A stretch of DNA of 64,000 nt from Polaribacter reichenbachii (GTDB lineage Bacteria > Bacteroidota > Bacteroidia > Flavobacteriales > Flavobacteriaceae): the NCBI RefSeq assembly GCF_001975665.1, contig NZ_CP019419.1, positions 3,393,501-3,457,500 on the forward strand, read 5' to 3'. This document shows positions 7,789 to 16,231 of the stretch, piece by piece; positions within the stretch are counted from its first letter, which is position 1; every line of letters starts with the position of its first letter. The notes beneath the pieces were generated by a model, which saw only the letters and a list, made by a program, of their open reading frames with translations, did no database searches and was not told where the DNA came from. The position numbers were made by a program, and so were the translations under genes.

Positions 7789-8463
7789 TCAATTATTTTC
7801 AGATTCAATAATCTGTAAAACTAAATCTTGTAAATTAGCATCTTTAAAATCTGGTTGTAAGTAATAAGGATGATAAATTTCTTCTTTCCTTTGAATATAT
7901 GCAGTTTTAAGTCCTGCTTTTTTTGCACCAAATAAATCCCAATCGTGAGTTGCAATCATTATGATATCTTGTAATTCTAATCCTTCTTCTTTTGCTGATG
8001 ATTGATAAATATCTTTAAAAGGTTTATATTTTTTAATGCTATCAACTGAGTAATACGAATCAATTTTATCAATAATTCCTGAATTTGTCAATTGTTCTTT
8101 CATCATTTCTAAAGAAGAGTTTGAAACTGCAACTACACGTATGTTTTCTTTTTTAAGAAGATTTAACGCAGGCAGCACATCATCATAAGCAGGTAACCTT
8201 TTGAATTCGCCAAGTATTTGTGATTTTGTCTTAGCAGTTAAGGGTTTATTGTTTTCAAAGAAAAGATTTTCTAAAGCTATATCTGCTAATTCTCCAAAAT
8301 TACGATACTCTCCCATTATTCCCATAATGCTTGAACTGTATAATAATTTTGTGAACCAATATTTTAAAACATATTTGTCATTAAAATGTTTATCGAATTG
8401 TGCTTGCAGTAAACTCAGATTCAATAAAGTTTCATTCATATCAAAAAATACAGCTTTTATCAT
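7789..8463 (-). CDS. HAD-superfamily hydrolase, haloacid dehalogenase type II-like
   Basis: A 224-residue cytoplasmic hydrolase. HAD motif I is FFDMNETLLNL (nucleophile Asp8), the cap lies at about residues 15-90, motif II is VVAVSNSS (about 111-118), motif III Lys is in SVDSIKKYKPFKDIY, and motif IV is MIATHDWDLFGAKKAG. The DMNETL and KPFxxIY patterns are typical of (S)-2-haloacid dehalogenases, but many such proteins act on other phosphorylated or halogenated small molecules. It lies 34 bp downstream of a membrane protein gene on the same strand. Confidence 0.85.
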   Translation of the reverse strand: MIKAVFFDMNETLLNLSLLQAQFDKHFNDKYVLKYWFTKLLYSSSIMGIMGEYRNFGELADIALENLFFENNKPLTAKTKSQILGEFKRLPAYDDVLPALNLLKKENIRVVAVSNSSLEMMKEQLTNSGIIDKIDSYYSVDSIKKYKPFKDIYQSSAKEEGLELQDIIMIATHDWDLFGAKKAGLKTAYIQRKEEIYHPYYLQPDFKDANLQDLVLQIIESENN

Positions 8464-8497
8464 CTTTATTTTGTTTTATAACCTGGTTTAATTTACG

Positions 8498-9046
8498 CTA
8501 CACTTTTTTAGCACTCTTTATAAAAATTAAACTAAAACCGATTAAGGTTAAAGCATAACCAAAAATCAATCGAAAAGGTAATGGAATAATATGCCACAAA
8601 ATAAGATTGGCTACTAAAATAAAAACAATCCCTACTTTTTCTATTTTTAAATAGTTTAGGCTTAAAATTAATAAGCCAAGGTTAAATATTTTAGAACTTG
8701 GTCCTATTGTCATAAACGTTTTCCAGATAGAGGGTACTTGAGATATGTGCTTTGTAAAATCTGAACGCATTTCATCAGTAGGAAAACTCCACCAAATAAA
8801 GTCTAACACACACATTCCTATTATACAAACAATACCAATTAGTGTTAAAGGAATACCAAACAGATTGTATATTTTTTTAGGAAAAGAAACTACTTGAGGA
8901 ATTAATAAAACTACGCCTACTAACAAAAACCAATGTGCAAAATCAATAGGTTCTTGGGCATACACAAAATCATTGCCTTTAGACAAAATTATTTGACCTA
9001 TAAGAAAGAAAATTAATCCTATTAGAAAAGAGATTCTGTAAGTCAT
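8498..9046 (-). CDS. Hypothetical integral membrane protein
   Basis: A 182-residue protein with about five or six hydrophobic segments (residues about 3-22, 37-55, 62-85, 115-130, 135-155, 158-176) and no soluble domain. I do not recognise a family. It is likely cotranscribed with the HAD gene 34 bp downstream. Its 5' side borders the leftmost palindromic element of the cassette-like array, so it may be the first gene outside that array. Confidence 0.6.
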   Translation of the reverse strand: MTYRISFLIGLIFFLIGQIILSKGNDFVYAQEPIDFAHWFLLVGVVLLIPQVVSFPKKIYNLFGIPLTLIGIVCIIGMCVLDFIWWSFPTDEMRSDFTKHISQVPSIWKTFMTIGPSSKIFNLGLLILSLNYLKIEKVGIVFILVANLILWHIIPLPFRLIFGYALTLIGFSLIFIKSAKKV

Positions 9047-9077
9047 TTAAAATTTATTTTAGTTTTTAATACCTCTA

Positions 9078-9212
9078 TGCTACACCTTAGGTTTTTAAAA
9101 TAGTTTTTTTGTTTAAACAGTGAATTTAGCAAATAAAACCGAATATACAATCAGCGAGAATTTTAGAATCTAGACAAGAACAGGCAATAAATTTTGTAGA
9201 ATGTTGCACAAC
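9078..9212. repeat. Cassette-array palindromic element E1 (degenerate)
   Basis: It shares the core AATTTAGCAAATAAAACCGA with element E4, and its right arm ends ATGTTGCACAACA, but the left arm is poorly conserved. It lies just after the beta-lactamase stop codon, where an attC-like site would be expected, and is the leftmost copy. Confidence 0.5.
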
Positions 9213-9217
9213 ATTAG

Positions 9218-10024
9218 TTATTTCATATAATCTAACGCCTTAATCGTGATTTCTTTTCTTAATTTCGGGAATAATTTTTTATTGGTATTCTCATTTGGTT
9301 CAATATTAGTAGCAAAAAAATAAGTTTTATTCTTCATTTTAATATAGCCTACAAACCATCCGTTATTATTTCCATTTCTAATTGATAAACCCGTTTTTCC
9401 ATATAATTTATACCTTTCGTTTTTTTCAATAAAAGATATTTTTCTAAGCACTTCTTCAGTTGTTTTAGAAATTTTCAACTCTGAATTAACAAGACGTTTT
9501 AAAAAGTCTATTTGTTGAAATTGATTGATTTTTGATGCTCCTTCTAACCAAAATACATCTAAATTTTTCGAGGTAACATTCATATCTCCAAATTGTAGTT
9601 TTTCGAGATATTCATTCATTCTTTTTTCACCAATTTTATTCGCAATTTCTTGATAACAAGGTACACAAGAATACTGAAAAGCATCTCTTAATATTAAATC
9701 TTGTTCCCAAATTTTATATGCTCTTTTTTCTCCATTCCATTTAAATAATGTGCTATCATTTTTTACAACCTTAGTTTCTAAAGCAATTATAGAATTCGGA
9801 ATTTTAAATGTAGATGCAGGTAATTGCCCTATTTTAGCCCAATCAAAGTTATTTGAATAGAATAAATCTTTTTGTAAATCATAAATTAGAATAGAACCAT
9901 TAACATTACTTGAATTCATAATTGATTGAAATTCAGGTACAAGTATTTCTTTTGTCTTGCTTTTTTCATTACAAGAAACTAAAATACTTACTATTAAAAT
10001 AATGTTTACTATTGTCTTTTTCAT
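9218..10024 (-). CDS. Class D (OXA-type) beta-lactamase, lipoprotein
   Basis: A 268-residue protein with signal ending LIVSILVSC (Cys18), so probably lipidated. Class D motifs are present in order: nucleophile motif STFK (Ser71-Lys74, in PASTFKIPNS), SCV (119-121, the SxV motif), WLEG (159-162) and KTG (210-212). The usual YGN motif is replaced by FGD near 145-147, as in several environmental OXA-like enzymes. It should hydrolyse beta-lactams in the periplasm; the spectrum cannot be read from sequence. It sits as a single gene between two palindromic elements of the cassette-like array, suggesting it is mobile. Confidence 0.93.
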   Translation of the reverse strand: MKKTIVNIILIVSILVSCNEKSKTKEILVPEFQSIMNSSNVNGSILIYDLQKDLFYSNNFDWAKIGQLPASTFKIPNSIIALETKVVKNDSTLFKWNGEKRAYKIWEQDLILRDAFQYSCVPCYQEIANKIGEKRMNEYLEKLQFGDMNVTSKNLDVFWLEGASKINQFQQIDFLKRLVNSELKISKTTEEVLRKISFIEKNERYKLYGKTGLSIRNGNNNGWFVGYIKMKNKTYFFATNIEPNENTNKKLFPKLRKEITIKALDYMK

Positions 10025-10028
10025 AGTG

Positions 10029-10163
10029 TTGCCAACGTTTTATGTATATAAGAAGTTACGGGGTTTTGTATTCTAAAACTTTCTGAAGAAAACAAAAATA
10101 AACTAAATAACTAACTTTGGTTTAGCACAAAATAGTAATTCTATTTTTATGTTGTTGGTGTAA
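10029..10163. repeat. Cassette-array palindromic element E2a
   Basis: The left arm begins GCCAACGTTTTATGTATA and the right arm ends TTTTTATGTTGTTGGTG. The arms are an imperfect inverted pair with the same end signature (CCAAC...GTTGG) as the other copies. It follows a truncated gene fragment, not a full gene. Confidence 0.55.
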
Positions 10164-10169
10164 CTCTTT

Positions 10170-10259
10170 TTAAAACCAGTTATCGTATTTAATATCAAAT
10201 CGACCACCTAAGACTTCAACTATTTTATTTGTTTCAGGATTGATACAAGTAAAATAAAA
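10170..10259 (-). pseudogene. 3' fragment of a lost cassette gene
   Basis: On the minus strand an open frame ends at TAA (10172-10170). It encodes about 25 clearly protein-like residues beginning CINPETNKIVEVLGG and ending YDNWF. No start codon lies in the unit: upstream the frame runs directly into the conserved repeat sequence of the next element. This looks like the tail of a gene whose 5' part was lost when two cassettes fused. The original product is unknown. Confidence 0.45.
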
Positions 10260-10335
10260 CACAGACAGAAAGTCTGAAAGCACTTTTACAAGTAGTCTAA
10301 AACTAACCATTAATTTTACACGTTGTTAGCAATAG
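10251..10335. repeat. Cassette-array element E2b, half copy
   Basis: This copy keeps the centre (AAAATAAAACACAGACAGAAAGTC) and the right arm (CTAACCATTAATTTTACACG, then TTGTTAGC) but lacks the left arm, which is replaced by the gene fragment to its left. It follows the stop codon of the TraB-like gene directly. Confidence 0.6.
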
Positions 10336-10338
10336 TTT

Positions 10339-11166
10339 TTATTTTTCATAAAACTCTTTTAGCACAATATTTTTGTCTTTAGTTAATCTTTTTAATTCCT
10401 TTAAAATATAATATCTATGCATAAATCCGCATAAAACAACAATTTTTTTGCCTTTATTTTGTTCTGAAATTGTCATGATATTTTTCGCCATTGTTTGGTT
10501 TCTTAAATCCCAAAAATCTGCCCAAAGTTGATATCCATTTCTGTAACTTATTTTTTCACCATTTGGTTTTATTAAAAATCTAGAAGAAAATTCCTTTCTA
10601 GTATTGGTTATTTTTGGAATCATTTGATACTGGTAAAATTGACGTTTTTCGCATAAACTATCTGCTATGGAATTATTCCAATTTTCAGGACTTTTTGCAG
10701 CAATTACTTTTAATGGTTCTAAAGCTTCTTTGTAAGTTTTAAAAATTTCAGCTTCAGTTGTTGTTAGTAAATTTTCATTATACAAACTGTCCACTAATTT
10801 TAATGTTAATTTGTCAGTAGGTCGCATTCCATTATCAATTCGATATTGATTTCTACCTTCAAACTCAAATGGTCTTAATTTTGTCTCTGGGTATTTTGCT
10901 TGATATTTATCAGAAGCAATAAGTTCATTTTCCATTACTTCTTTTAATTTAAAATCTGGAGTGAATTTAATGGAATCTAATTCTAGTAGTATTAAATCAG
11001 GTTTTACTTCTTCTAAAATATTAAAAAGAATTTCCGAATTAAAATTAGGAACAGCTTTGTGCTGAGTTCCCATAACAATAATTTCAGTAGAAACCGCTGG
11101 TTTTTTTATGTTGTTACAGGATAAAAATATTACTGATACTATTAATAGTAATGTGATTCTTTTCAT
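10339..11166 (-). CDS. TraB/GumN-like lipoprotein
   Basis: A 275-residue protein with signal MKRITLLLIVSVIFLSC (lipobox Cys17). The mature part opens with IIVMGTQHKAVPN, then ILEEVKPDLILLELDS, and ends with KKIVVLCGFMHRYYILKEL. This GTxH ... E ... GxxH layout is like the TraB/GumN/TIKI superfamily, some of which are metalloproteases or erythromycin-esterase-like enzymes. Similarity is at fold level only, and DUF5694-type proteins are an alternative. It is a single-gene unit in the cassette-like array. Confidence 0.5.
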   Translation of the reverse strand: MKRITLLLIVSVIFLSCNNIKKPAVSTEIIVMGTQHKAVPNFNSEILFNILEEVKPDLILLELDSIKFTPDFKLKEVMENELIASDKYQAKYPETKLRPFEFEGRNQYRIDNGMRPTDKLTLKLVDSLYNENLLTTTEAEIFKTYKEALEPLKVIAAKSPENWNNSIADSLCEKRQFYQYQMIPKITNTRKEFSSRFLIKPNGEKISYRNGYQLWADFWDLRNQTMAKNIMTISEQNKGKKIVVLCGFMHRYYILKELKRLTKDKNIVLKEFYEK

Positions 11167-11189
11167 TTATTTAATTTTGATGTAAATAA

Positions 11190-11307
11190 TTGTTACTAAA
11201 ATACTACTAAATAGTTTGTTGCGTGTTTAAACATCTAATTTACTAAAAAGTACCTACCCGTAAGTAGGCAAAATGACAGCAATAAATTATAAGCATTGTT
11301 GTGTGTA
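11190..11307. repeat. Cassette-array palindromic element E3
   Basis: It contains TAGTTTGTTGCGTGTTTAAA and CTAATTTACTAAAAAG, then a hairpin CCTACCCGTAAGTAGG, and ends AATAAATTATAAGCATTGTT. The outer sequence matches the other copies while the central hairpin differs in sequence but not in shape. Confidence 0.65.
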
Positions 11308-11308
11308 A

Positions 11309-11824
11309 TTATTTTCTAATTTCATTTTCTAAATATAACATTTTCAACTCTTTATGATATGCTTTAATTCTTGAGTAAGCTGTTCCATCAACTAATAAGA
11401 TAACTGTTAACATTGCAATAGTTGTAATGCTAATTGCTCTCCAAGTTGGTGTATTAACAAACAGAATTAATAATGTTGCTACTATAATTAAAATTGGAAT
11501 TACTTTAAATACAACTGTATATTCCTTTAATGTACTTTCAGAACGTTCTATTTCGGATTGGTAAAAAGTAGCTGTATCAGTGTTAAAGTCTTTTTCAAAC
11601 TGTTTAACTCTTTGTATGTTGGTGTAGTTAAGGCCGCTACCAATTATCAAAAGTAAGATGCCTGCAACTAAAGTCGGAATTATGTATGCTCTGGCTAAAT
11701 CTGTTTTTCCTAATTGCCAAAATCCAATACTTGCAACTAAAAATCCAATCGCAAATAAGATGAAAAAACGTGTTGAGAATACTTCAGCTTTTGCCCATTC
11801 TGTGGCTAATTTTAATAGTTCCAT
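11309..11824 (-). CDS. Hypothetical membrane protein
   Basis: A 171-residue protein with four hydrophobic segments (residues about 18-37, 48-65, 108-123, 130-150) around a charged central loop (KQFEKDFNTDTATFYQSEIERSE). No family recognised. It starts 1 bp after the AraC-type regulator gene, so it belongs to one transcriptional unit with the regulator and the upstream SDR gene and may be a regulated partner of the SDR. Confidence 0.65.
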   Translation of the reverse strand: MELLKLATEWAKAEVFSTRFFILFAIGFLVASIGFWQLGKTDLARAYIIPTLVAGILLLIIGSGLNYTNIQRVKQFEKDFNTDTATFYQSEIERSESTLKEYTVVFKVIPILIIVATLLILFVNTPTWRAISITTIAMLTVILLVDGTAYSRIKAYHKELKMLYLENEIRK

Positions 11825-11825
11825 T

Positions 11826-12737
11826 TTAGTTTAGTTTATATTTTTCTCTGTATTCTGTTGGGCTTACACCTTCTTTCTTTTTAAATAGTCGTGAGAAATA
11901 TTGCGGATATTCAAATCCCAACTCGTATGCTACTTCCGAAATACTTTTGTTCGGTTTCAATAAAATATTCTTTGCTTCATCAATTAAACGCAAGTGTAAA
12001 TGTTCGGTAGTCGTTTTTCCTGTTTCTTTTTTTAGTGTATCACTTAAATAGCGTTGCGAAACAGACATTTTATGAGCTATTTGTTCTATGTTTGGAATCC
12101 CTTTTTCTTGTAGTACTCCTAATTCAAAATATTCAGATAATTGTAGATTAAATCGCTCCAACAAGTTATTTGATAATTCTTTTCTATTCAAAAACTGTCT
12201 TTCATAAAATCGATTGGCATACTTAAAAAGCGTACTTAATTGAGAAATGATAATTTCTTTGCTAAAGGCATCTTGGTTGTTCTGGTATTCTATTTCAATA
12301 TTTTCAACTATCGATTCTATTTGCTTTTCTTCTTTTGGCGAAAGATGTAATGCTTCATTTACTGAATAGGAAAAGAAACCATATTTTTTTATTTGTTGTG
12401 CTAATTCTGTTCCTTTCAAAAAATCTTCGTGGAAGTTTATTGAAAAGCCTTTTCGCTCAAAAACCACGCTACTATCCCATTGTAGAATTTGCCTTGGTGC
12501 AATGAAAATTAAAGCTCCATTGGTAAAATCATATTTTGTTCGTCCGTAGTTTAAGTCGCCTTTTACAAATTTCTTTAAGCTAATGGAATAGCAATCGTTT
12601 GTAATTGGTGGCGAACTTTCTCTTGGACAAGGTAAATAACCATCGCCTTTTGAGTTGAAAACACTCAACATAGGGTGTTCTGGTCTCGGTAGTTCTAAAT
12701 AATCTAGATAAGTCGATAATGTTTTAAAGTGCTCCAT
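11826..12737 (-). CDS. AraC-family transcriptional regulator
   Basis: A 303-residue regulator. The N-terminal two thirds form a cupin-like sensor region, and the C-terminal AraC double HTH (about residues 205-300) includes MSVSQRYLSDTLKKETGKT and ISEVAYELGFEYPQYFSRLFKKKEG. It is 9 bp downstream of an SDR oxidoreductase and 1 bp upstream of a membrane protein gene. This AraC-SDR pairing is common in flavobacteria, where the regulator usually controls the reductase in response to a small reactive or aromatic compound. The ligand is unknown. Confidence 0.92.
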   Translation of the reverse strand: MEHFKTLSTYLDYLELPRPEHPMLSVFNSKGDGYLPCPRESSPPITNDCYSISLKKFVKGDLNYGRTKYDFTNGALIFIAPRQILQWDSSVVFERKGFSINFHEDFLKGTELAQQIKKYGFFSYSVNEALHLSPKEEKQIESIVENIEIEYQNNQDAFSKEIIISQLSTLFKYANRFYERQFLNRKELSNNLLERFNLQLSEYFELGVLQEKGIPNIEQIAHKMSVSQRYLSDTLKKETGKTTTEHLHLRLIDEAKNILLKPNKSISEVAYELGFEYPQYFSRLFKKKEGVSPTEYREKYKLN

Positions 12738-12746
12738 AATACAAAT

Positions 12747-13697
12747 TTAGAAATTCCATTTTATACCTGTTTCTTTTTCCGAAAGTTCCCATAGCCGTTT
12801 TGCTACTCTTTTATCTTTTGCGTGTGATTCTAATTTATGTGCTCCAACGGGACCAGTCCAATTATTTCTTCCCGTTGGACCATAAAAACTACTTTGGTCT
12901 AAATTAGGTTCTGTAGCACACATCAATTGCGGATAAGCACCTTTTTCAGCCGATTGTGTTAATGGCGACAATTTCATTAGATTAAAGATGAATTTCATCA
13001 TAAAACTACCACTAGTATTTATCAAGTTGGTTCTTGAAGAACCAGGATGACAAGCGTAAGCTTTAACATCTGATTTATCTACTTTTTTTAATCGATCTTG
13101 TAGTTCATAGACAGACATAATTTGAGCTAATTTGCTTTGACTATAAGCGTTATTAGGTGTGTAATCTTTATTCCAATTCAAATCGTCAAATTTGATGGTT
13201 TTAATTCCCATATCATATCCCAAACTTCCTACCGTTACAATTCGTCCTTTGGATTTCTCAATAAGTGGGAACAATAAAGCTTGCAATGTCCAATTTCCAT
13301 AATAATTTGTTCCCATTTGACTTTCCCAACCGTCAACAGTTAGCGTTTGTTTAGGTACTTGTGCAATTGCTGCATTGCAAATAAGTGCATCAATTTGAGG
13401 AACTGTTTTTATAACTTCTTCTGCTGCTTTTTTTACAGAGGTTTGTTTGGATAAGTCCATTTGAATGTTAGTTACTTCAATGTCTTTACCCAATTCTTGT
13501 TTTAATGTTGCGATGCTGTCTTCTGCTTTTTTAGGATTCCTATTAAGCATTACCACTTTTGCTCCTTTTGATAGTAATATTTTTGCTGCTTCAAATCCTG
13601 TTCCGCTTGTAGTTCCTGTTATTACAAATGTTTTATCTGTCAAATTTGCAATTCTGTCTGGCGTCCAACCTTTTTTACCAAATTGAGTTGTATTCAT
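12747..13697 (-). CDS. Short-chain dehydrogenase/reductase (classical SDR)
   Basis: A 316-residue Rossmann-fold oxidoreductase. The cofactor motif TGTTSGTG is at about residues 27-34, a CNAAIAQ segment (NNAG-like) near 109, and the catalytic YSQSK near 185. The RNPKKAED sequence after beta-strand 2 suggests NADPH preference. Length and the C-terminal GNNWTGPVGAHKLE region are like protochlorophyllide-reductase/WW-oxidoreductase-like SDRs. The substrate is unknown. It heads a three-gene unit with an AraC regulator and a membrane protein. Confidence 0.9.
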   Translation of the reverse strand: MNTTQFGKKGWTPDRIANLTDKTFVITGTTSGTGFEAAKILLSKGAKVVMLNRNPKKAEDSIATLKQELGKDIEVTNIQMDLSKQTSVKKAAEEVIKTVPQIDALICNAAIAQVPKQTLTVDGWESQMGTNYYGNWTLQALLFPLIEKSKGRIVTVGSLGYDMGIKTIKFDDLNWNKDYTPNNAYSQSKLAQIMSVYELQDRLKKVDKSDVKAYACHPGSSRTNLINTSGSFMMKFIFNLMKLSPLTQSAEKGAYPQLMCATEPNLDQSSFYGPTGRNNWTGPVGAHKLESHAKDKRVAKRLWELSEKETGIKWNF

Positions 13698-13798
13698 TTT
13701 GTCTCTTTTTATTAGAATAAATTATAAGACAAAGGTCGGTTAGTAATAGTCTTAATTCCTTATACGTATTTTCAAATGTTGTATACTATTTGGTTTGA

Positions 13799-13935
13799 GT
13801 GCTAACTTGTTTTTATATGGTTCGTTCTGTGTTTTAAGCAACTAATTTAGCAAATAAAAACCGACAAAGAAAATACCAGAGGATTGTTGTAAGAGAGCAA
13901 AAAGCGAGCAACTAATTTTGTATGGTGTTGGCAAT
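13799..13935. repeat. Cassette-array palindromic element E4
   Basis: It runs from GTGCTAACTTGTTTTTATATGG through AGCAACTAATTTAGCAAATA and AAAAACCGAC to GCAACTAATTTTGTATGG and TGTTGGC. The arms pair with each other. The central hairpin of other copies is replaced by an unrelated 40-nt segment. Confidence 0.65.
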
Positions 13936-13937
13936 AG

Positions 13938-15137
13938 TTATTTTATTTCCACTAATCCAAATCCAACAGGAAATTCATTAGTTTTCTTAACTGAGCATAA
14001 AGAATCTAATGGAACGTGGTTGCTGTAAAATAATGCCGACACTTCTTCTTGAGAATAGTTTTTTAATTGTATAAATTCTTTAAGATGATAAGGCATTCCT
14101 TCTCCACCCATAGCAACATTACTTTTAGATTCTATATGAAAATGTAAATGCGGTAAGTCAGAATTTCCGCTGTTGCCCAATAAGCCTATTATTTGTCCTT
14201 TTTTGATTTTATCTCCTATGTTTACTTTAAGACTATTCGGTATTAAATGCCCATAAAGCGCATATAAGTCATTCCCAATATCAATGATTACATAATTACC
14301 AGAAATTGTTTTGCTAGTAATACGCACAGCCATTTCTTCTGATAGTGGTTCATTTTCTATGATATTATCTTTTATATCTACAACAACTCCATCAGCAACA
14401 GACACTATTTCTAGACCATAGCTGTACCAGTTTTTATTTTGTTTAATATTGTTTTTTGCAAATTTTCCATCATCGTTCACAAAAATCCAATCAAGAGCAA
14501 AACGTTGCGGATATATCACTGCTCCATTTAAAAAAAATCTACTGTTTTTATGTCCTTCTGCTTCATACAACCATTTTCCTTTTTTATTAAATGGTAGCCC
14601 TAATGTGAGTTTTATTTTATTTGGAATATCTAAAATTGTTGATTCAAAAGTGTATGCTATAGATTCTTCATCACTTTTATTTATATTAAAATGAAGTCTG
14701 TGAAATATTTTTACAGGAATATTTTTAACGTCTTTAAACTTTAGGTTCAAATTAAGAACTCCAAATTGATTTGCAGAAATTATTTTTAAGTCATTATCAC
14801 CTCTTAATTTAGGTCGTTCAAGATTCTTATTTATGTAGGAAGAATCAAAAGTAGCAATAGGTACTTCGGTTGATGATAAATCAAATATTTCAACTTTTTT
14901 TAATGCTATAGATGTTTTAAAATTATTGAAAATATTTAATTCGTATGCGAGATAATTTTTATTATTTGCATTAATTAAATTGCTTAAAAAGGAAACGTTG
15001 GTTGCAAGCGGAAAAGTAGATTCTTTAAGTTTAGGTGGAATCTCTTTAATAGGTTTTTCAGTACCATTTTTTGGTTCTCCAATGTTTTTGCAACTTGTAA
15101 TTATTAAGAGATAACTTAATAGTAATAAATACTTCAT
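13938..15137 (-). CDS. M23-family (LytM-type) peptidase, lipoprotein
   Basis: I start at ATG 15137 because it begins MKYLLLLSYLLIITSC, a clear lipoprotein signal (Cys16); a start 36 bp upstream would overlap the preceding gene. The mature protein has a beta-rich N-terminal half and a C-terminal M23 domain with LYALYGHLIPNSLKVNIGDK and GNSGNSDLPHLHFHIES. The segment aligned with the first zinc motif HxxxD reads RFALD, so the first His ligand appears to be Arg. Either this subfamily uses another ligand or activity is lost. It shares a cassette with the hydrolase gene 17 bp upstream. Confidence 0.85.
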   Translation of the reverse strand: MKYLLLLSYLLIITSCKNIGEPKNGTEKPIKEIPPKLKESTFPLATNVSFLSNLINANNKNYLAYELNIFNNFKTSIALKKVEIFDLSSTEVPIATFDSSYINKNLERPKLRGDNDLKIISANQFGVLNLNLKFKDVKNIPVKIFHRLHFNINKSDEESIAYTFESTILDIPNKIKLTLGLPFNKKGKWLYEAEGHKNSRFFLNGAVIYPQRFALDWIFVNDDGKFAKNNIKQNKNWYSYGLEIVSVADGVVVDIKDNIIENEPLSEEMAVRITSKTISGNYVIIDIGNDLYALYGHLIPNSLKVNIGDKIKKGQIIGLLGNSGNSDLPHLHFHIESKSNVAMGGEGMPYHLKEFIQLKNYSQEEVSALFYSNHVPLDSLCSVKKTNEFPVGFGLVEIK

Positions 15138-15154
15138 AAATTTTATTTTAATAT

Positions 15155-16081
15155 TTAATCTTTTAGCATCCATTTTATTAAACTTTCCTTATCAACAATA
15201 GACCAAGAATGCGGGTTTCTTTCTCCATTTGCACGGTAGCCTTTATTTTCTGTTTTTATCAATTCTACTTTTTTATTATTAAATCTATTTTGTAGAACTG
15301 TATTCAATTTTTCTATTGAAAAAGAATTTAAATCTTCAGGTTCAAATTGTCTGTTTATTTTCCAATAATTGATATCAGGCTCTGTGTAGAACCTTAATTT
15401 AGTGTTATTTAAATTAGCAATATTTTCAATGAAGTTAGTTTGTGAAGTAAATGGCGAATTCTTTTCAAAATTAGTAATCCCATTTTTGGGGTTACCTAAA
15501 CTGTTATTAAAAAGATTTGTTATCCAAGTTCCTTCTTGAACCGAAATCTCGGAAAAATTTCTCTCAATATTCCTTTCACATTTTTCATAAAAAGCAAGTA
15601 AATCAATAGGCGAATCCACTATAAAAACCCCTTTTGGTTCGATTTCATTTTCTGTTTTTATCAAATGGTTAGAAAGTAATAAGGATATGTTTCCACCAGT
15701 TGAAAATCCACCAATATAAATGTTGTTTTTTGGCAACTTATTTTCCTTAAATATTCTTTTAAGAAGTTCTGTTAACTCTGTTTTATCATTTTCCGTAAGC
15801 CAAAATTTCTTATTGAAATTTAAATACAGAATTGCTATGTTATTATTTTTTGCATCTTTTAGAATATTAAATTCTCGTTCAATAGTTTCTGCATTTTCAA
15901 CATAATTCCCAAAAAGTATTAAGACTGCGTTTGCATTTTTTATAGGTTTATTTAATTCATAATTATCTTCAACTATTTCTTTGTATTCCGTTCTATTAGT
16001 ATTTTGATTTTTCTTATAAGGTTTATTTTTACAAGAAACAGAAATCACTAAAATCAATATTATTCCTATGAATCTCGTCAT
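15155..16081 (-). CDS. Alpha/beta hydrolase-like lipoprotein
   Basis: A 308-residue protein with lipobox VISVSC (Cys17). A nucleophile elbow GGFSTGG (Ser127) follows a strand IYIGG, and the preceding ANAVLILFGNY and NNIAILYLNFNKKFWLT fit an alpha/beta hydrolase core. FIVDSPIDLLAFY and the C-terminal NPHSWSIVD supply candidate acid and His residues. The substrate is unknown; an esterase or thioesterase is most likely. It precedes the M23 gene by 17 bp. Confidence 0.7.
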   Translation of the reverse strand: MTRFIGIILILVISVSCKNKPYKKNQNTNRTEYKEIVEDNYELNKPIKNANAVLILFGNYVENAETIEREFNILKDAKNNNIAILYLNFNKKFWLTENDKTELTELLKRIFKENKLPKNNIYIGGFSTGGNISLLLSNHLIKTENEIEPKGVFIVDSPIDLLAFYEKCERNIERNFSEISVQEGTWITNLFNNSLGNPKNGITNFEKNSPFTSQTNFIENIANLNNTKLRFYTEPDINYWKINRQFEPEDLNSFSIEKLNTVLQNRFNNKKVELIKTENKGYRANGERNPHSWSIVDKESLIKWMLKD

Positions 16082-16093
16082 TTTTTTATAAGT

Positions 16094-16226
16094 ATTACTA
16101 ACATATATATGGTTTGTTGCGTGGTTTAAACACTAAATTTAGTAAATAATACACAGATAGAAAGTCCTCGAGGACTTTCGTCAGTAGGCTATAACTAGCC
16201 ATTAATTATACCCGGTGTAGTAAGTA
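16094..16226. repeat. Cassette-array palindromic element E5
   Basis: It starts TACTAACATATATATGG, has TTTGTTGCGTGGTTTAAA and a perfect self-complementary hairpin GAAAGTCCTCGAGGACTTTC (16160-16179), then AACTAGCCATTAATTATACC and GGTGTAGTAAG. It lies directly after the stop of a hypothetical gene. Confidence 0.75.
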
Positions 16227-16231
16227 GGCTT

